In this document: positions 35,087 through 44,007 of the stretch, in pieces | Position numbering within the stretch: the stretch's first letter is position 1 | How the letters are laid out: each line of letters starts with the position of its first letter | NCBI GenBank assembly: GCA_944383695.1 | Contig: CALWQP010000011.1 | Coordinates: 1-64,000 of the forward strand | Origin: an uncultured Mediterraneibacter sp. | Lineage (GTDB): Bacteria > Bacillota > Clostridia > Lachnospirales > Lachnospiraceae | DNA length: 64,000 nucleotides | Direction of reading: 5' to 3' | Translations under genes and position numbers: made by a program | The notes under the pieces: generated by a model | What the model saw: only the letters and a program-made list of their open reading frames with translations | Told to the model about the DNA's origin: nothing | Database searches by the model: none

Positions 35087-35111
35087 AAAGTGGATAAAAT
35101 CAGTCGAGTAT
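35087..35111. promoter_or_regulatory. Possible Rrf2/IscR-like operator before cooS
   Basis: CAGTCGAGTAT (35101-35111) exactly matches the right half of the E. coli IscR type-1 consensus as I recall it (YAGTCRRSTAT). The left half, AAAGTGGATAA (35087-35097), matches about seven of eleven positions. An Rrf2 regulator gene ends 35 bases upstream. The match is by eye only. Confidence 0.45.
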
Positions 35112-35114
35112 AGT

Positions 35115-35197
35115 CTGGTTCATAAACCAGGAATGGGACAGGCTGACATCATCTGTAAAGAATCTCTCTTTCTCCGCAAAAGGGCAAGAAAGAGATG
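35115..35197 (+). promoter_or_regulatory. Hairpins in the cooS leader
   Basis: CTGGTT/AACCAG (35115-35130) with a four-base loop and TCTCTTTCT/AGAAAGAGA (about 35164-35197) with a loop of about 14 bases. No T-run follows either, so they are RNA structures of unknown role. The AT-rich stretch after them (35200-35225) could hold a -10 box but no paired -35 was found. Confidence 0.35.
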
Positions 35198-35250
35198 TTC
35201 ATATAATTTTATATTATTTAAAACTCACAGAGTACAAGGAGGTATTACAA

Positions 35251-37134
35251 ATGAATCAGTGTTATGGATGCACAACTTGCGAGAGCGCGGACAAGCCGCT
35301 GGAGGGATTTATCCAGAATCTTCCCTTTGAAACGTCCCATCACAGGGTAGAGGGACAGAGCACAAAGTGCGGTTTTGGACTTCAGGGCGTCTGTTGCAGG
35401 CTCTGTTCAAACGGTCCCTGCCGTATAACCCCGGAAGCGCCGAGAGGAATCTGCGGGGCAACTGCTGACACCATCGTGGCGAGAAACTTTTTAAGAGCCG
35501 TGGCTTCTGGCTCGGGATGCTATATCCATGTTGTGGAAAATACTGCCCGCAACGTAAAGGATGTGGCACAGAGAAAGGGCGAGATCAAGGGTGTGAACAC
35601 GCTCAACCGTCTGGCAGAGACATTCGGCATCAACGAGCCGGACATCCATCTGCGGGCTGAGAAGGTGGCTGACGCTGTCCTTGCGGATATGTACCTTCCC
35701 GAGTATGAGAAAATGAAGCTGGTAGAGAAGATGGCATACGCTCCCCGGTATGAAAACTGGGAGAAGCTGGGAATTCTTCCCGGAGGTGCAAAATCTGAAA
35801 TCTGCCATGGTGTTGTGAAATGTTCCACCAACTTAAACTCCGACCCTGTAGATATGCTCAAAGACTGCTTAAAGCTCGGCATCTCCACCGGCATCTACGG
35901 CCTGACCCTGACAAACCTGTTAAATGACATTGTGCTTGGAGAGCCGGCGATCCGGATGGCTCCGGTGGGATTGCGGGTGATCGACCCGGATTATATCAAT
36001 ATCATGATCACAGGGCACCAGCACTCCATGTTTACATATCTCCAGAAACGTCTTACGGATGAGGATGTGGTGAAAAAAGCACAAGCCGTGGGTGCAAAAG
36101 GCTTCAAGTTGGTAGGCTGCACCTGCGTGGGCCAGGATCTTCAGCTTAGAGGAGCCCACTATGAGGAAATCTTTGACGGACATGCCGGCAACAACTACAC
36201 GAGCGAAGCAGTATTGGCAACTGGAGCGATCGATGCGGTGATCTCTGAATTCAACTGTACGCTTCCCGGTATCGAGCCCATCTGCGACAGACTCCATATC
36301 AAGCAGCTCTGCATCGACAGCGTTGCAAAGAAGGCAAACGCAGAGCTGGAAGAGTTTGATTTTGAGAACAGGGAACAGGTGACAGAGGAAATCATTGATA
36401 AGATCGTGAAAGCTTACACAGAGCGCCGCTCCAATGTAGAGATGCGCCTGATGGAAGACCATGGCTATGAAAACACCCTGACAGGCGTGAGCGAAGGCTC
36501 TCTGAAAGACTTCCTCGGTGGAAACTGGAAGCCGCTTGTGGATCTGATCGTATCAGGCGATATCAAAGGTGTTGCAGGAGTAGTCGGATGCTCCAATCTG
36601 ACGGCAGGCGGACACGACGTGCTGACCGTTGAGCTCACGAAAGAGCTGATCGCCAGAGATATTATCGTGCTGACGGCAGGATGTTCATCAGGCGGTATCG
36701 AGAACTGCGGGCTCATGACGCCGGAGGCTGCAAAATATGCAGGCCCGAAGCTGCGCGCTGTCTGTGAGAAGCTGGGAATTCCGCCGGTGTTGAATTTCGG
36801 ACCATGTCTGGCGATCGGGCGTCTTGAGATCGTGGCGACTGAACTGGCAGAGACCATTGGCGTGGATCTGCCGCAGCTTCCCCTCGTGCTCTCTGCGGCT
36901 CAGTGGCTGGAAGAGCAGGCACTGGCTGACGGATGCTTTGGTCTGGCGCTGGGGCTGCCGCTGCATCTCGGACTGCCGCCGTTTGTCACAGGAAGCGGCA
37001 CTGCGGTGAAGGTCCTGACGGAAGACATGAAAGAGCTGACAGGCGGACAGGTCATCATCAACCCGGACGCAAAAGAATCAGCGGACATCTTAGAGCAGAT
37101 CATTTTGGAAAAACGCGCTGCGCTTCAGATATAA
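35251..37134 (+). CDS. cooS: Anaerobic nickel-iron carbon monoxide dehydrogenase catalytic subunit
   Basis: The 627-residue enzyme oxidises CO to CO2 or runs the reverse reaction at a Ni-Fe-S C-cluster. Near the N-terminus it has CYGCTTC and STKCGFGLQGVCCRLCSNGPCRI, the B- and D-cluster cysteines, and later VGCTCVGQDLQLRG, VVGCSNLTAGG and LTAGCSSGGIENCG regions containing C-cluster ligands. Length is as expected for CooS. AAGGAGG precedes the ATG. It is followed by a ferredoxin (14 bases) and a flavoprotein gene. No acetyl-CoA synthase, CooC or hydrogenase genes are in view, so it is an isolated CODH, probably coupling to NAD(P)H through its neighbours. Confidence 0.95.
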   Translation: MNQCYGCTTCESADKPLEGFIQNLPFETSHHRVEGQSTKCGFGLQGVCCRLCSNGPCRITPEAPRGICGATADTIVARNFLRAVASGSGCYIHVVENTARNVKDVAQRKGEIKGVNTLNRLAETFGINEPDIHLRAEKVADAVLADMYLPEYEKMKLVEKMAYAPRYENWEKLGILPGGAKSEICHGVVKCSTNLNSDPVDMLKDCLKLGISTGIYGLTLTNLLNDIVLGEPAIRMAPVGLRVIDPDYINIMITGHQHSMFTYLQKRLTDEDVVKKAQAVGAKGFKLVGCTCVGQDLQLRGAHYEEIFDGHAGNNYTSEAVLATGAIDAVISEFNCTLPGIEPICDRLHIKQLCIDSVAKKANAELEEFDFENREQVTEEIIDKIVKAYTERRSNVEMRLMEDHGYENTLTGVSEGSLKDFLGGNWKPLVDLIVSGDIKGVAGVVGCSNLTAGGHDVLTVELTKELIARDIIVLTAGCSSGGIENCGLMTPEAAKYAGPKLRAVCEKLGIPPVLNFGPCLAIGRLEIVATELAETIGVDLPQLPLVLSAAQWLEEQALADGCFGLALGLPLHLGLPPFVTGSGTAVKVLTEDMKELTGGQVIINPDAKESADILEQIILEKRAALQI

Positions 37135-37147
37135 GGAGGGCGGTCAT

Positions 37148-37594
37148 ATGAGAAGAATAATAGTGGAATATGAAAAATGCGACGGCTGCAAAAACTGCTC
37201 CGTTGCCTGTATGCAGGCCCACAGAAAGAGCGCGGGCACGGTATATGACCTGGATCTTACGAGTCCGGAAAACGAGAGCAGGAACTTCATCTATCAGGCC
37301 GGGGACGGAACATACCGCCCGATATTCTGCCGTCACTGTGACGAGCCGGAGTGCGTGATGTCCTGCATGAGCGGCGCGTTAAAAAAGGACGCGGCCAGCG
37401 GACTTGTAACATATGATGAAAAGCGGTGCGGCTCTTGCTTTATGTGCGTTATGAACTGTCCGTTCGGCGTGCTCAAACCAGACAGGACAACGAGGACAAA
37501 AGTTATCAAGTGTGATTTCTGCGCTCAGGACGGCGGGGAGCCCAACTGTGTGAAGTCATGTCCAAAAGGCGCGATTCATGTAGAGGAGGTGTGA
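37148..37594 (+). CDS. CooF-like polyferredoxin, CODH electron carrier
   Basis: The 148-residue protein has four cysteine clusters: CDGCKNCSVAC, CRHCDEPECVMSC, CGSCFMCVMNCPFGV and CDFCAQDGGEPNCVKSCP, giving about four [4Fe-4S] centres in an arrangement like CooF and HycB-type iron-sulfur subunits. It would carry electrons between CooS and the flavoprotein encoded next. AAGGAGGGCGGTC is a strong ribosome site, and the gene lies 14 bases after cooS. No transmembrane segment is present. Confidence 0.92.
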   Translation: MRRIIVEYEKCDGCKNCSVACMQAHRKSAGTVYDLDLTSPENESRNFIYQAGDGTYRPIFCRHCDEPECVMSCMSGALKKDAASGLVTYDEKRCGSCFMCVMNCPFGVLKPDRTTRTKVIKCDFCAQDGGEPNCVKSCPKGAIHVEEV

Positions 37595-37598
37595 GGCG

Positions 37599-38837
37599 AT
37601 GATGCATGTGATCATAGGAGGAGGAGCGGCCGGGATTACCGCGGCCAGAGAGATAAGAGGCTGGCAGCCGGACGCACAGATCGTCATGATATGCTCGGAT
37701 GAACAGGTGCACTCCAGATGTATGCTGCACAAATATCTGTCTCATGAGAGAACGGCAGAAGAACTGGATTTTACCGAGAAAGGATTTTTTGAAAAAAATC
37801 AGATCGTACAGATTTGTGACAGAGTGGTATCGGTTGATACGGCGGATAAAGAGGTTTGTCTTGCCTCTGACCGGAAGATTGCTTATGACAGGCTGTTGAT
37901 CGCCACAGGCGCAGAAAGCGTGATCCCTCCGGTGGGTGACCTCAGAAAAGCAGAAAACGTATTTGGGCTGAGGCATCTCTCCGATGCGCAGAAAATAGAT
38001 AAAATGGCGGAAGATGCAGAAGAAATCCTGGTCATAGGAGCGGGACTTGTGGGACTGGACGCCGCATACGGACTGCAGGAGAGAGGAAAAAAAGTGACAG
38101 TTGTGGAGATGGCGCCGCGGATTCTCCCGGTTCAGCTGGATGAACACGGAGCAACGGCTTATCAGGAGCTGTTTGAGAGAGCGGGCGTGTCCTTCCGCCT
38201 CTGGTGCAGTGTACAGAACGCTGTCTGCGGAGCGGACAACCGGATACACAGTGTCGAACTGGACTCAGGTGAAACAATCTCGTGTGATATGATCGTCGTG
38301 GCTGCAGGCGTGCGTCCGTCAGTCGGGTTCCTGGAGGGCAGCGGCATTAAGGCGGAGCGGGGGATCGAAGTAAACTCCCGCATGGAGACAAGTGTAAAAG
38401 ATGTGTATGCGGCGGGCGATGTGACCGGTCTGTCGGGAATCTGGCCAAACGCGATGAAGCAGGGAAAAATGGCGGCGCGGAATATGTGCGGCGTAAAACC
38501 CATGCCGGGCGTGGACACAGAATACGCGGATACGTTTGCCGACAAAAACACGATTAATTTCTTTGGCCTTGTGACACTCTGCCTGGGGGCTTTGCAGCCG
38601 GAAGAGGGTGACGAAGTGCAGGTACAGGAGGATATGCATATTTACCGCCGTGCCATCTTAAGGGACGGAAAAGTGCGCGGCATCCTTCTCCAGGGAGATA
38701 TCTCCAACAGCGGGATATGGCAGTATATCATCAAAAATCAGATTGATGTGAGAGGAAAAGGGAAAAAACTGTTCCAGCTTACTTTTGCCGATTATTTTGG
38801 CACAGGTGAGAGAGGAAAGTATGTCTGGAATGTATGA
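37599..38837 (+). CDS. FAD/NAD(P)-dependent oxidoreductase of the CODH operon
   Basis: The 412-residue flavoprotein has an N-terminal FAD fold (GGGAAGITAAREI), a redox-type ATGAESVIPPV segment, the central NAD(P) fold (VIGAGLVGLDAAYGLQERG) and a late FAD-contact run YAAGDVTG (about residue 268), in the pattern of rubredoxin and ferredoxin reductases. It is four bases after the ferredoxin gene. This CODH-ferredoxin-FNOR gene order is found in several anaerobes and would link CO oxidation to NAD(P)H. Direction in vivo is unknown. The first of two adjacent ATG codons is used. Confidence 0.88.
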   Translation: MMHVIIGGGAAGITAAREIRGWQPDAQIVMICSDEQVHSRCMLHKYLSHERTAEELDFTEKGFFEKNQIVQICDRVVSVDTADKEVCLASDRKIAYDRLLIATGAESVIPPVGDLRKAENVFGLRHLSDAQKIDKMAEDAEEILVIGAGLVGLDAAYGLQERGKKVTVVEMAPRILPVQLDEHGATAYQELFERAGVSFRLWCSVQNAVCGADNRIHSVELDSGETISCDMIVVAAGVRPSVGFLEGSGIKAERGIEVNSRMETSVKDVYAAGDVTGLSGIWPNAMKQGKMAARNMCGVKPMPGVDTEYADTFADKNTINFFGLVTLCLGALQPEEGDEVQVQEDMHIYRRAILRDGKVRGILLQGDISNSGIWQYIIKNQIDVRGKGKKLFQLTFADYFGTGERGKYVWNV

Positions 38838-38861
38838 GCATGACTTGTGAGGGAAAACAAA

Positions 38862-38896
38862 GCAGAGTCAGATGTTGAAAAGCATCTGCCTCTGCT
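38862..38896 (+). terminator. Terminator of the cooS operon
   Basis: GCAGAGTCAGATG pairs with CATCTGCCTCTGC around an eight-base loop; the T-run is weak (TTGTG). Confidence 0.7.
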
Positions 38897-38974
38897 TGTG
38901 TATGGGGATCTGCGGGCGTGTGTAAACACAGGAGGACGTATTGGAAAGATTATATATATTTACGGATAAAACGC

Positions 38975-39003
38975 TTGACGCACAAGCCCGAAACCATTAG
39001 AAT
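38975..39003 (+). promoter_or_regulatory. ppdK promoter
   Basis: TTGACG (38975-38980), 17 bp, TAGAAT (38998-39003). A strong ribosome site AGGAGG follows about 40 bases on. Confidence 0.65.
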
Positions 39004-39060
39004 ATTATATGCGAATTATTGCAGAAATATTTGCAAATTTTATTAGGAGGTCATTGGAAC

Positions 39061-41694
39061 ATGGCAACAAAATGGGTTTATATGTTCACAGAAGGTAACG
39101 CAACAATGAGAAACCTTCTTGGCGGCAAAGGCGCTAACCTCGCTGAGATGACAAGCCTTGGACTCCCGGTACCGCAGGGATTCACTGTTACGACAGAGGC
39201 TTGTACACAGTACTACGAGGACGGCAGAAAGATCAACGATGAGATCATGGCACAGATCATGGAAGCCATCGAGAAACTGGAAGGGATCACAGGAAAGAAA
39301 TTCGGAGACAAGACAAATCCGCTCCTCGTTTCTGTTCGTTCTGGTGCGAGAGCATCCATGCCGGGTATGATGGACACGATCCTCAACCTTGGTCTGAATG
39401 AGGAAGTAGTTGAGACTCTGGCAGAGGCTTCCGGCAATCCGCGCTGGGCTTGGGACTGCTACAGAAGATTCATCCAAATGTACTCTGACGTTGTAATGGA
39501 AGTGGGCAAGAAATATTTTGAAGAGCTCATTGACGAGATGAAAGAGAAAAAGGGCGTTACGCTGGACGTAGAGCTTACGGCGGATGACCTGAAAACTCTT
39601 GCAGGACAGTTTAAGGCAGAGTATAAAGAAAAAATCGGCGCAGATTTCCCGTCAGACGCAAAAGAGCAGCTTATGGGCGCTGTAAAGGCCGTGTTCCGTT
39701 CATGGGACAATCCGAGAGCAAATGTATACCGCCGCGACAACGACATCCCGTATTCCTGGGGAACTGCTGTCAACGTACAGATGATGGCGTTCGGTAACAT
39801 GGGAGACGACTGCGGTACGGGTGTTGCATTTACACGTGACCCGGCGACAGGAGAGAACGGACTTTTCGGAGAGTTCCTTACAAATGCACAGGGAGAGGAC
39901 GTTGTTGCAGGTGTCCGTACACCGATGCACATTTCCGAGATGGAGCAGAAATTCCCGGAGGCATTCGCACAGTTCAAAGAGGTGTGCAAGACTCTGGAGA
40001 CACACTACAGAGACATGCAGGACATGGAGTTTACCGTTGAGCACGGCAAGCTGTACATGCTCCAGACACGTAATGGTAAGAGAACAGCGCAGGCAGCTCT
40101 GAAGATCGCATGCGACCTTGTGGATGAGGGCATGAGAACAGAGGAAGAGGCTGTTGCAATGATCGACCCGCGTAACCTTGACACACTTCTTCACCCGCAG
40201 TTTGACGCTGCAGCGCTGAAGGCTGCTACACCGATCGGCAAAGCGCTGGGCGCTTCACCGGGGGCAGCATGCGGTAAGATCGTATTCACAGCCGACGACG
40301 CGGTAGAGTGGGCTGCAAGAGGCGAGAAAGTCGTACTTGTACGTCTTGAGACATCACCGGAGGATATCACAGGCATGAAGAGCGCTCAGGGCATCCTGAC
40401 AGTTCGCGGTGGTATGACATCTCACGCTGCGGTTGTTGCGCGTGGTATGGGTACATGCTGTGTATCCGGATGCGGCGACATCGTTATGGACGAGGCAAAT
40501 AAGAAATTTACACTCGCAGGAAAAGAGTATCACGAGGGAGACGCTATCTCACTGGACGGCTCCACAGGTAATATCTATGATGGAATCATCCCCACAGTGG
40601 ACGCTTCTATCGCAGGTGAGTTCGGACGTATCATGAGTTGGGCTGACAAGTACAGAACAATGAAGGTCCGCACAAACGCTGACACACCGGCTGACGCTAA
40701 GAAGGCCCGTGAGCTGGGCGCAGAGGGCATTGGTCTTTGCCGTACAGAGCATATGTTCTTCGAGGGCAACAGAATCGATGCATTCCGTGAGATGATCTGC
40801 TCTGAGACAGAGGAGGAGAGAGAGGCAGCTCTTGAGAAAATCCTTCCGGAGCAGCAGGGAGACTTCGAGAAGCTGTATGAGGCTCTTGAGGGCAACCCGG
40901 TAACCATACGTTTCCTTGACCCGCCGCTTCATGAGTTCGTTCCGACAGAGGAAGAGGACATCAAGAAACTGGCTGACGCTCAGGGCAAGACTGTTGAGCA
41001 GATCAAGGCGATCATTGACAGCCTTCACGAGTTCAACCCGATGATGGGTCACCGTGGATGCCGTCTGGCAGTCACATACCCGGAGATTGCAAAGATGCAG
41101 ACAAAGGCTGTTATCCGCGCGGCTATCAATGTGAAGAAAGCACATCCGGACTGGGCTGTGAAGCCGGAGATCATGATTCCGCTTGTAGGCGATATCAAAG
41201 AGCTGAAATATGTGAAGCAATTTGTTGTTGAGACAGCAGACGCTGAGATCGCGGCAGCAGGCAGCGACCTTGAGTATGAAGTTGGTACAATGATCGAGAT
41301 CCCGAGAGCAGCTCTTACAGCTGACGAGATCGCGAAGGAAGCTGATTTCTTCTGCTTCGGCACAAACGACCTGACTCAGATGACATACGGATTCTCCCGT
41401 GACGACGCTGGTAAGTTCCTTGACGCTTACTATGACGCGAAGATCTTTGAGAACGATCCGTTTGCAAAACTTGATCAGGTAGGCGTAGGCAAGCTGATGA
41501 AGATGGCGATCGAGTTAGGAAAACCGGTAAATCCGAAGCTTCACGTAGGTATCTGCGGCGAGCACGGCGGAGACCCGAGCTCTGTTGAGTTCTGCAACAG
41601 CATCGGACTTGACTATGTATCCTGCTCACCGTTCCGTGTGCCGATCGCAAGACTGGCAGCTGCACAGGCAGCGATCGCCCAGAAAAACGCTTAA
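39061..41694 (+). CDS. ppdK: Pyruvate, phosphate dikinase
   Basis: The 877-residue enzyme interconverts pyruvate, ATP and phosphate with phosphoenolpyruvate, AMP and pyrophosphate. The N-terminal ATP-grasp part begins WVYMFTEGNATMRNLLGGKGANLAEM, the phosphohistidine is in GGMTSHAAVVARGMG (about residue 463), and the C-terminal barrel ends with HVGICGEHGGDPSSVEF. The start at 39061 (MATKWVYMF) follows TAGGAGGTCATTGG. The codon use is unusually uniform, as in highly expressed genes. It is monocistronic, flanked by a promoter and a terminator. Confidence 0.97.
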   Translation: MATKWVYMFTEGNATMRNLLGGKGANLAEMTSLGLPVPQGFTVTTEACTQYYEDGRKINDEIMAQIMEAIEKLEGITGKKFGDKTNPLLVSVRSGARASMPGMMDTILNLGLNEEVVETLAEASGNPRWAWDCYRRFIQMYSDVVMEVGKKYFEELIDEMKEKKGVTLDVELTADDLKTLAGQFKAEYKEKIGADFPSDAKEQLMGAVKAVFRSWDNPRANVYRRDNDIPYSWGTAVNVQMMAFGNMGDDCGTGVAFTRDPATGENGLFGEFLTNAQGEDVVAGVRTPMHISEMEQKFPEAFAQFKEVCKTLETHYRDMQDMEFTVEHGKLYMLQTRNGKRTAQAALKIACDLVDEGMRTEEEAVAMIDPRNLDTLLHPQFDAAALKAATPIGKALGASPGAACGKIVFTADDAVEWAARGEKVVLVRLETSPEDITGMKSAQGILTVRGGMTSHAAVVARGMGTCCVSGCGDIVMDEANKKFTLAGKEYHEGDAISLDGSTGNIYDGIIPTVDASIAGEFGRIMSWADKYRTMKVRTNADTPADAKKARELGAEGIGLCRTEHMFFEGNRIDAFREMICSETEEEREAALEKILPEQQGDFEKLYEALEGNPVTIRFLDPPLHEFVPTEEEDIKKLADAQGKTVEQIKAIIDSLHEFNPMMGHRGCRLAVTYPEIAKMQTKAVIRAAINVKKAHPDWAVKPEIMIPLVGDIKELKYVKQFVVETADAEIAAAGSDLEYEVGTMIEIPRAALTADEIAKEADFFCFGTNDLTQMTYGFSRDDAGKFLDAYYDAKIFENDPFAKLDQVGVGKLMKMAIELGKPVNPKLHVGICGEHGGDPSSVEFCNSIGLDYVSCSPFRVPIARLAAAQAAIAQKNA

Positions 41695-41729
41695 TCAGGA
41701 CATACATCCATAAAAAGTGATATGAGCAT

Positions 41730-41767
41730 AAAATATCCCGTCTCTTTATGAGGCGGGATATTTTTCT
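41730..41767. terminator. Terminator of ppdK
   Basis: AAATATCCCG with TCTC pairs with GAGGCGGGATATTTTT; the stem works for rightward transcription and faces the convergent glnK. Confidence 0.85.
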
Positions 41768-41810
41768 CTGTTAAATTTTCTCCCTCCCGGAAACAACAGC
41801 TATCCACGCC

Positions 41811-42161
41811 TCAGGACTGGAGCGCGTCATATCCGGTCTCGCCTGTCCGGATCTTCAGGGCGCTCCGGATTTCATAGCTGAAGATTTTCCCATCCCCGAT
41901 TTCGCCGGTAAAGGCGGCCTTCCGTATCGCTTCGATGGCCTTTTTCTCCCAGTCCTCCGAAGATACCACGATTTCGAACTTGATCTTCGGGTGCATGAAG
42001 ATCTCAACCTCTGAGCCCCGGACCACTTCTTTGAATCCCCGCTGGGCGCCGAAGCCCACGACCTGAGATACAGTGATGCCGTTGACCTCAATGTCGTTTA
42101 AGGCGGCTTTCACATCTTCAAACTTTTCGTCTCTTATGATCGCTTCCACTTTTATCATCAT
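41811..42161 (-). CDS. glnK: P-II nitrogen regulatory protein (GlnK-type)
   Basis: The 116-residue protein matches P-II, with the N-terminal KVEAIIRDEKFEDVKAALNDI and the C-terminal strand GDGKIFSYEI. P-II proteins sense ATP/ADP and 2-oxoglutarate and, as GlnK, block ammonium channels. It lies 65 bases after amt on the same strand, which supports the GlnK assignment. The T-loop reads GFKEVVRGSEVEIFM, and the uridylylated tyrosine of proteobacterial GlnB is replaced by valine, so that modification should not occur. Confidence 0.93.
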   Translation of the reverse strand: MMIKVEAIIRDEKFEDVKAALNDIEVNGITVSQVVGFGAQRGFKEVVRGSEVEIFMHPKIKFEIVVSSEDWEKKAIEAIRKAAFTGEIGDGKIFSYEIRSALKIRTGETGYDALQS

Positions 42162-42226
42162 AGAATATTCCCTCCTGTTTCTTTCTTAAAATAGATTGAG
42201 TCCTGGGCTGCCTTTAAGCATATCCG

Positions 42227-43465
42227 TCAATCAAGTCCATTAAAGGACGGATAAGCGTTCTCTCCGTGCTGGGTGATATCCAGCCCGACCAGCTCCTCCT
42301 TTGGATCCACGCGAAGTTTTGTAAAGGTGCGGACGATGCCGATACAGATAAGCGTGCCCACAACTGCAGCAGCGACTGTGACGAGGATGCTGATGAGCTG
42401 TGCGGTAAAGAGCTGTGTTTCACCGAATACAAGTCCGTCCCAGCGAGCAACGGAGTTGATGGAACTCTGACCGAAGAGTCCGGTGGCAATACCGCCCCAC
42501 ACGCCGCCGATGCCGTGGCATCCGAACGCATCAAGAGCATCGTCGATTTTCAGCCTGTGCTTTATGAGCTGCATTGTAAAACAGCAGATGGGGCTGACCA
42601 GCGCACCGATAATAAAAGAAGACCATATGGGAACAAATCCGGCTCCTGGTGTGATGGCTACCAGACCGACGACAAGACCGGTGCAGGCTCCTACAAGAGT
42701 TGGTTTGCCGTTTTTGACTGTATCGATCAGCATCCAGGAGAGAAGTGCAGCCGCCGAGGAGATAGATGTCGTCATGAACGCATGAGCGGCGAGCCCGTCT
42801 GCGGCAAGTGCGCTTCCTGCGTTGAAACCGTACCATCCGAACCACAGAAGAGCTGCGCCAAGAGCCACAAAGGGGATATTGTGGATGCGGTAGGCAGTCT
42901 GTTCATACCCCTTTCTCCGTCCCAGGTAAATAGTGAGGACAAGGGCGCTCACGCCGGAACTGATATGTACCACATTTCCTCCCGCAAAGTCCACGGAACC
43001 AATGGAGGCAAGGAATCCGCCTTCTCCCCAGACCATGTGTGCCATGGGGTAGTAGACCATGACAGACCACAGGGCGATAAAGGCGAACAATGCTTTAAAT
43101 CTCATCCTGCCTACCACGGCGCCTGTGATGAGTGCCGGTGTGATCATAGCGAACATCATCTGAAATGCGGCGTATACAAGGTGAGGGATTGTGTCAGAGT
43201 AAGGTCCGGCATCCCAGCCTACGCCATTTAGCGCTGCCCATCGGAAATCTCCGATGATCCCGCCGTGGTTTCCTCCAAAAGAAAGTGAGTAGCCGATGAG
43301 TGTCCACATGATAACGGACAGCCCCATGATGGAGACGCATGCCATCATTGTGTTGCAGACGTTTTTTCTTCGAACCAGTCCGCCGTAGAAAAACGCGAGA
43401 CCGGGCGTCATAATAAATACGAGTGCTGTGCAGACCATCATAAATCCAGTGTTTCCAGTGTCCAT
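42227..43465 (-). CDS. amt: Ammonium transporter (Amt)
   Basis: The 412-residue channel has about eleven membrane helices, the AFFYGGLVRRKN loop near the N-terminus, the first pore histidine in PMAHMVWGEGGFLASIGSVDFAGG and the second in FGCHGIGGVWGGIATGLF. It imports ammonium and would be gated by the GlnK encoded downstream. The ATG at 43465 (MDTGNTGFMMVC) follows GGGAGG; the longer open frame to 43723 crosses a terminator and a promoter and is not used. Confidence 0.95.
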   Translation of the reverse strand: MDTGNTGFMMVCTALVFIMTPGLAFFYGGLVRRKNVCNTMMACVSIMGLSVIMWTLIGYSLSFGGNHGGIIGDFRWAALNGVGWDAGPYSDTIPHLVYAAFQMMFAMITPALITGAVVGRMRFKALFAFIALWSVMVYYPMAHMVWGEGGFLASIGSVDFAGGNVVHISSGVSALVLTIYLGRRKGYEQTAYRIHNIPFVALGAALLWFGWYGFNAGSALAADGLAAHAFMTTSISSAAALLSWMLIDTVKNGKPTLVGACTGLVVGLVAITPGAGFVPIWSSFIIGALVSPICCFTMQLIKHRLKIDDALDAFGCHGIGGVWGGIATGLFGQSSINSVARWDGLVFGETQLFTAQLISILVTVAAAVVGTLICIGIVRTFTKLRVDPKEELVGLDITQHGENAYPSFNGLD

Positions 43466-43581
43466 ATAAATACCTCCCATTCCTGTGTGGATTAGAATCA
43501 AGATCAACAAGTTCCCCGGGGTATTTCTGGTGTAAACGCATTTCCGCGCGGTTACAGGAAAGGCAGATGAGCCCTCCGTGA

Positions 43582-43636
43582 CAAAAGAAAAACGCCTGAT
43601 ACGGAAGGGGCGGATGCCGCCTCCGTTGTCAGACGT
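43582..43636 (-). terminator. Terminator hairpin in the amt leader
   Basis: On the reverse strand a long stem (ACGTCTGA... against ...TATCAGGCGT, tip GGCGG/CCGCC) is followed by TTTTTCTTTT. It stands between the promoter at 43653-43681 and amt, so it is either the end of the XRE transcript or an attenuator. No antiterminator structure was found upstream of it. Confidence 0.7.
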
Positions 43637-43652
43637 CTTTGTCATGCCGTTA

Positions 43653-43681
43653 AGGATAGCAGAAGAAAAAATGAATGTCAA
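43653..43681 (-). promoter_or_regulatory. Promoter candidate upstream of amt
   Basis: Reverse-strand TTGACA (43676-43681), 17 bp and TATCCT (43653-43658). A transcript from here would meet the terminator hairpin after about ten bases. Confidence 0.6.
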
Positions 43682-43697
43682 GAAAAAATTCTGTTCA

Positions 43698-43958
43698 TCA
43701 GTTCTTCTTTGATTGTTTTCCATCGATCAGTTCAGCATAAGTAATGCCGAAGACTTCACACAGCGCTTTCAGCTCAATGTCCGTCACATACCGCTTGTGC
43801 GTCTCGATTCGTGTGATGACGTTCTTATCCATGTCATAGCCTGCGAGCTGGAGCTTATAGGCTAAAAGCCGCTGTGAAATACGATGAGCCTTTCTTAGCT
43901 CGATCAGGTTGTCTCCTATCAGATTTTTCTGTCCGGTTGTAGTCATTGGTTTTGGCAT
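43698..43958 (-). CDS. XRE-family helix-turn-helix regulator
   Basis: The 86-residue protein is a single HTH domain with family-like IGDNLIELRKAHRISQRLLAYKLQLAGYDMDKNVITRIE and a short basic tail. It is divergent from the gene at 44087. The intergenic palindrome at 44031-44042 is a plausible operator. It precedes amt-glnK on the same strand, but a terminator separates them. Target genes are unknown. Confidence 0.85.
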   Translation of the reverse strand: MPKPMTTTGQKNLIGDNLIELRKAHRISQRLLAYKLQLAGYDMDKNVITRIETHKRYVTDIELKALCEVFGITYAELIDGKQSKKN

Positions 43959-44007
43959 ATTATTCCCTCCATTTTTACAGTCGCCTCATTTTTTGAACCA
44001 TTATCAT

